Source: Bacillota bacterium
Lineage (GTDB): Bacteria > Bacillota > Limnochordia > JAAZLZ01
DNA: 6,636 nt
NCBI GenBank assembly: GCA_012799075.1
Contig: JAAZLZ010000194.1
Location: 1-6,636, forward strand
Reading direction: 5' to 3'
Shown: piece after piece, positions 5,587 through 6,636 of the stretch
Numbering within the stretch: position 1 is the stretch's first letter
Layout: each line of letters starts with the position of its first letter
Translations under genes and position numbers: made by a program
Notes under the pieces: model-generated
Database searches by the model: none
Seen by the model: only the letters and a program-made list of their open reading frames with translations
Told to the model about the DNA's origin: nothing

Positions 5587-6636
5587 ATGGGCTTGAGCGG
5601 TCTGGAAATCTACAAACTATTACCCAAGAAGAACTGTAAGGAGTGCGGTCCGCCCACGTGTTTGGCCTTTGCCATGCAGTTGGCCTCGGGCAAGGCCTCC
5701 CTAGATGCCTGCCCGTACGTGAGCGATGAGGCCAAGGAGGCACTAGATGCCGCAGCGGCGCCTCCCATCAAGCTGATCAAGGTGGGTCGGGAGCCAAGCG
5801 TTCTCGAAATTGGCAACGAAACCGAGCTTTTCCGCCACGAAAAGACCTTTTATCATCCCACCGGGGTTGCCATCCGGGTGGCGGATGACCTCTCGGAAGG
5901 GGAGCTTAAGGACAGGCTGGAGGCAATTAGCGATCTTGCCTTTGAGCGGGTGGGTCAGCACTACGCCGTTGACCTTGTCGCCCTGGAATGCCGCTCCAAA
6001 GATCCGGCCCGGTTTGCGGCCGCAGCAAAAGCCGTCGCCGACCGATCCTTGGGTCTTGTCCTTATCAGCAAGGACCCGGCCAGTATGGCTGCCGCGTTGG
6101 CGGCCGTCGGCAAAGACAAGCCCCTCATTTGCGGCGCCGACGGGAGCAACTACGAAGAAATGGCAAAGCTGGCCAAAGAGCACCAGTGTCCCTTGGTGGT
6201 GCAGGGCGAAGACCTTGGCAGCATTGCCGAACTGGTCAAACAGGTGGAGAGCCTTGGCTGTAAGGACCTGATCCTCGATGGGACCAGCGCCAATACTTCC
6301 AAGACGATCGCCAACCTGATCCAGTTCCGAAAGCTGGCCCTCAAGAGGCGTTTTCGGCCCTTTGGTTATCCTGCCCTTGCCTTTGCCACCGAAGAGGATC
6401 CCAAAGCCCAAGTCCTCCAAGGGGTGTCCTATATGGCCAAGTATGGGGCCATTGTCGTCTTGGATGCCTATCGCAAGGAAGAAGTCCTGCCCCTTTTGAC
6501 CTGGCGGGCTAACCTGTATAGCGACCCCCAAAAGCCTATTCAGGTGGAGTCTAAGGTTCATGCAGTTGGGGATGTTAATGGCGATTCACCCGTCTATCTG
6601 ACGACCAACTACTCCCTCACCTACTACAGTGTGGAG
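5587..6636 (+). CDS. acsC: Corrinoid iron-sulfur protein, large subunit (3' end outside window)
   Basis: AcsC (CdhE in archaea) is the cobalamin- and Fe-S-bearing subunit that, with AcsD, carries the methyl group from methyltetrahydrofolate (via AcsE) to AcsB. The open frame runs from ATG 5587 to the right edge without a stop, 350 residues of an expected 440-450. The N-terminal [4Fe-4S] motif C-x2-C-x4-C-x16-C is Cys17, Cys20, Cys25 and Cys42, within L-P-K-K-N-C-K-E-C-G-P-P-T-C; it reductively reactivates the cobalt centre. The middle region, about 58-330, fits the family's TIM barrel (GADGSNYEEM, LILDGTSANT, and the FGYPALAFATEED block). The last residues, PVYLTTNYSLTYYSVE, look like the entry to the C-terminal corrinoid-binding domain, which is missing here because the window ends. 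AAGGGAG at 5571-5577 lies 9 bases before the start and 1 base after the acsB stop. No frameshift is seen. Confidence 0.95.
   Translation, partial: MGLSGLEIYKLLPKKNCKECGPPTCLAFAMQLASGKASLDACPYVSDEAKEALDAAAAPPIKLIKVGREPSVLEIGNETELFRHEKTFYHPTGVAIRVADDLSEGELKDRLEAISDLAFERVGQHYAVDLVALECRSKDPARFAAAAKAVADRSLGLVLISKDPASMAAALAAVGKDKPLICGADGSNYEEMAKLAKEHQCPLVVQGEDLGSIAELVKQVESLGCKDLILDGTSANTSKTIANLIQFRKLALKRRFRPFGYPALAFATEEDPKAQVLQGVSYMAKYGAIVVLDAYRKEEVLPLLTWRANLYSDPQKPIQVESKVHAVGDVNGDSPVYLTTNYSLTYYSVE

Noticed and set aside
5743..6561. Long open frame on the minus strand (272 codons) opposite acsC
   Set aside because: It is a mirror of acsC codon bias. The plus-strand frame carries the Fe-S motif and family sequence; the minus-strand product shows no recognisable family or convincing ribosome site.

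Overview
This window carries the start of a Wood-Ljungdahl (reductive acetyl-CoA) carbonyl-branch operon, preceded by the tail of an unrelated transporter gene. All genes are on the + strand. The organism is most likely an anaerobic Gram-positive of the Firmicutes/Clostridia type, such as an acetogen, carboxydotroph or syntrophic acetate oxidiser. Three things point this way: the acetyl-CoA synthase is the long bacterial form with the extra N-terminal domain and reads very close to the Moorella thermoacetica protein as I remember it; ribosome binding sites are strong and purine-rich (AAGGGAG type); and a TTG start is used. This taxonomic call is an inference, and I cannot name a genus.

Layout: 1-374 is the C-terminal part of a TRAP-type solute-binding protein (DctP family), cut by the window edge. 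375-616 is a 242-base intergenic region with a perfect 13-bp hairpin just after that gene and a good sigma-A-type promoter with an extended -10 box. 617-1375 is cooC, the nickel-loading ATPase. It overlaps by 11 bases with 1365-3332, the Ni-dependent carbon monoxide dehydrogenase (cooS, also called acsA). Then come 3354-5570, acetyl-CoA synthase (acsB), and 5587 to the right edge, the large subunit of the corrinoid iron-sulfur protein (acsC), cut at the edge after 350 residues.

How they work together: CooC uses ATP to help insert nickel into the CODH C-cluster. CODH reduces CO2 to CO, which reaches the A-cluster of AcsB. AcsC, with a small subunit (AcsD) not in the window, delivers the methyl group. 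AcsB joins methyl, CO and CoA into acetyl-CoA. The pathway can run backwards to oxidise acetate. The tight spacing (11-base overlap, then 21- and 16-base gaps) and the single visible promoter suggest one transcript.

I see no evidence of a wholly new system. The points worth a second look are the gene order (nickel chaperone first, and nothing between acsB and acsC), a His-to-Asn change in the CODH proton-relay histidine series, an extra Cys beside a C-cluster ligand, and a perfect hairpin inside cooS that spans the Asn codon.
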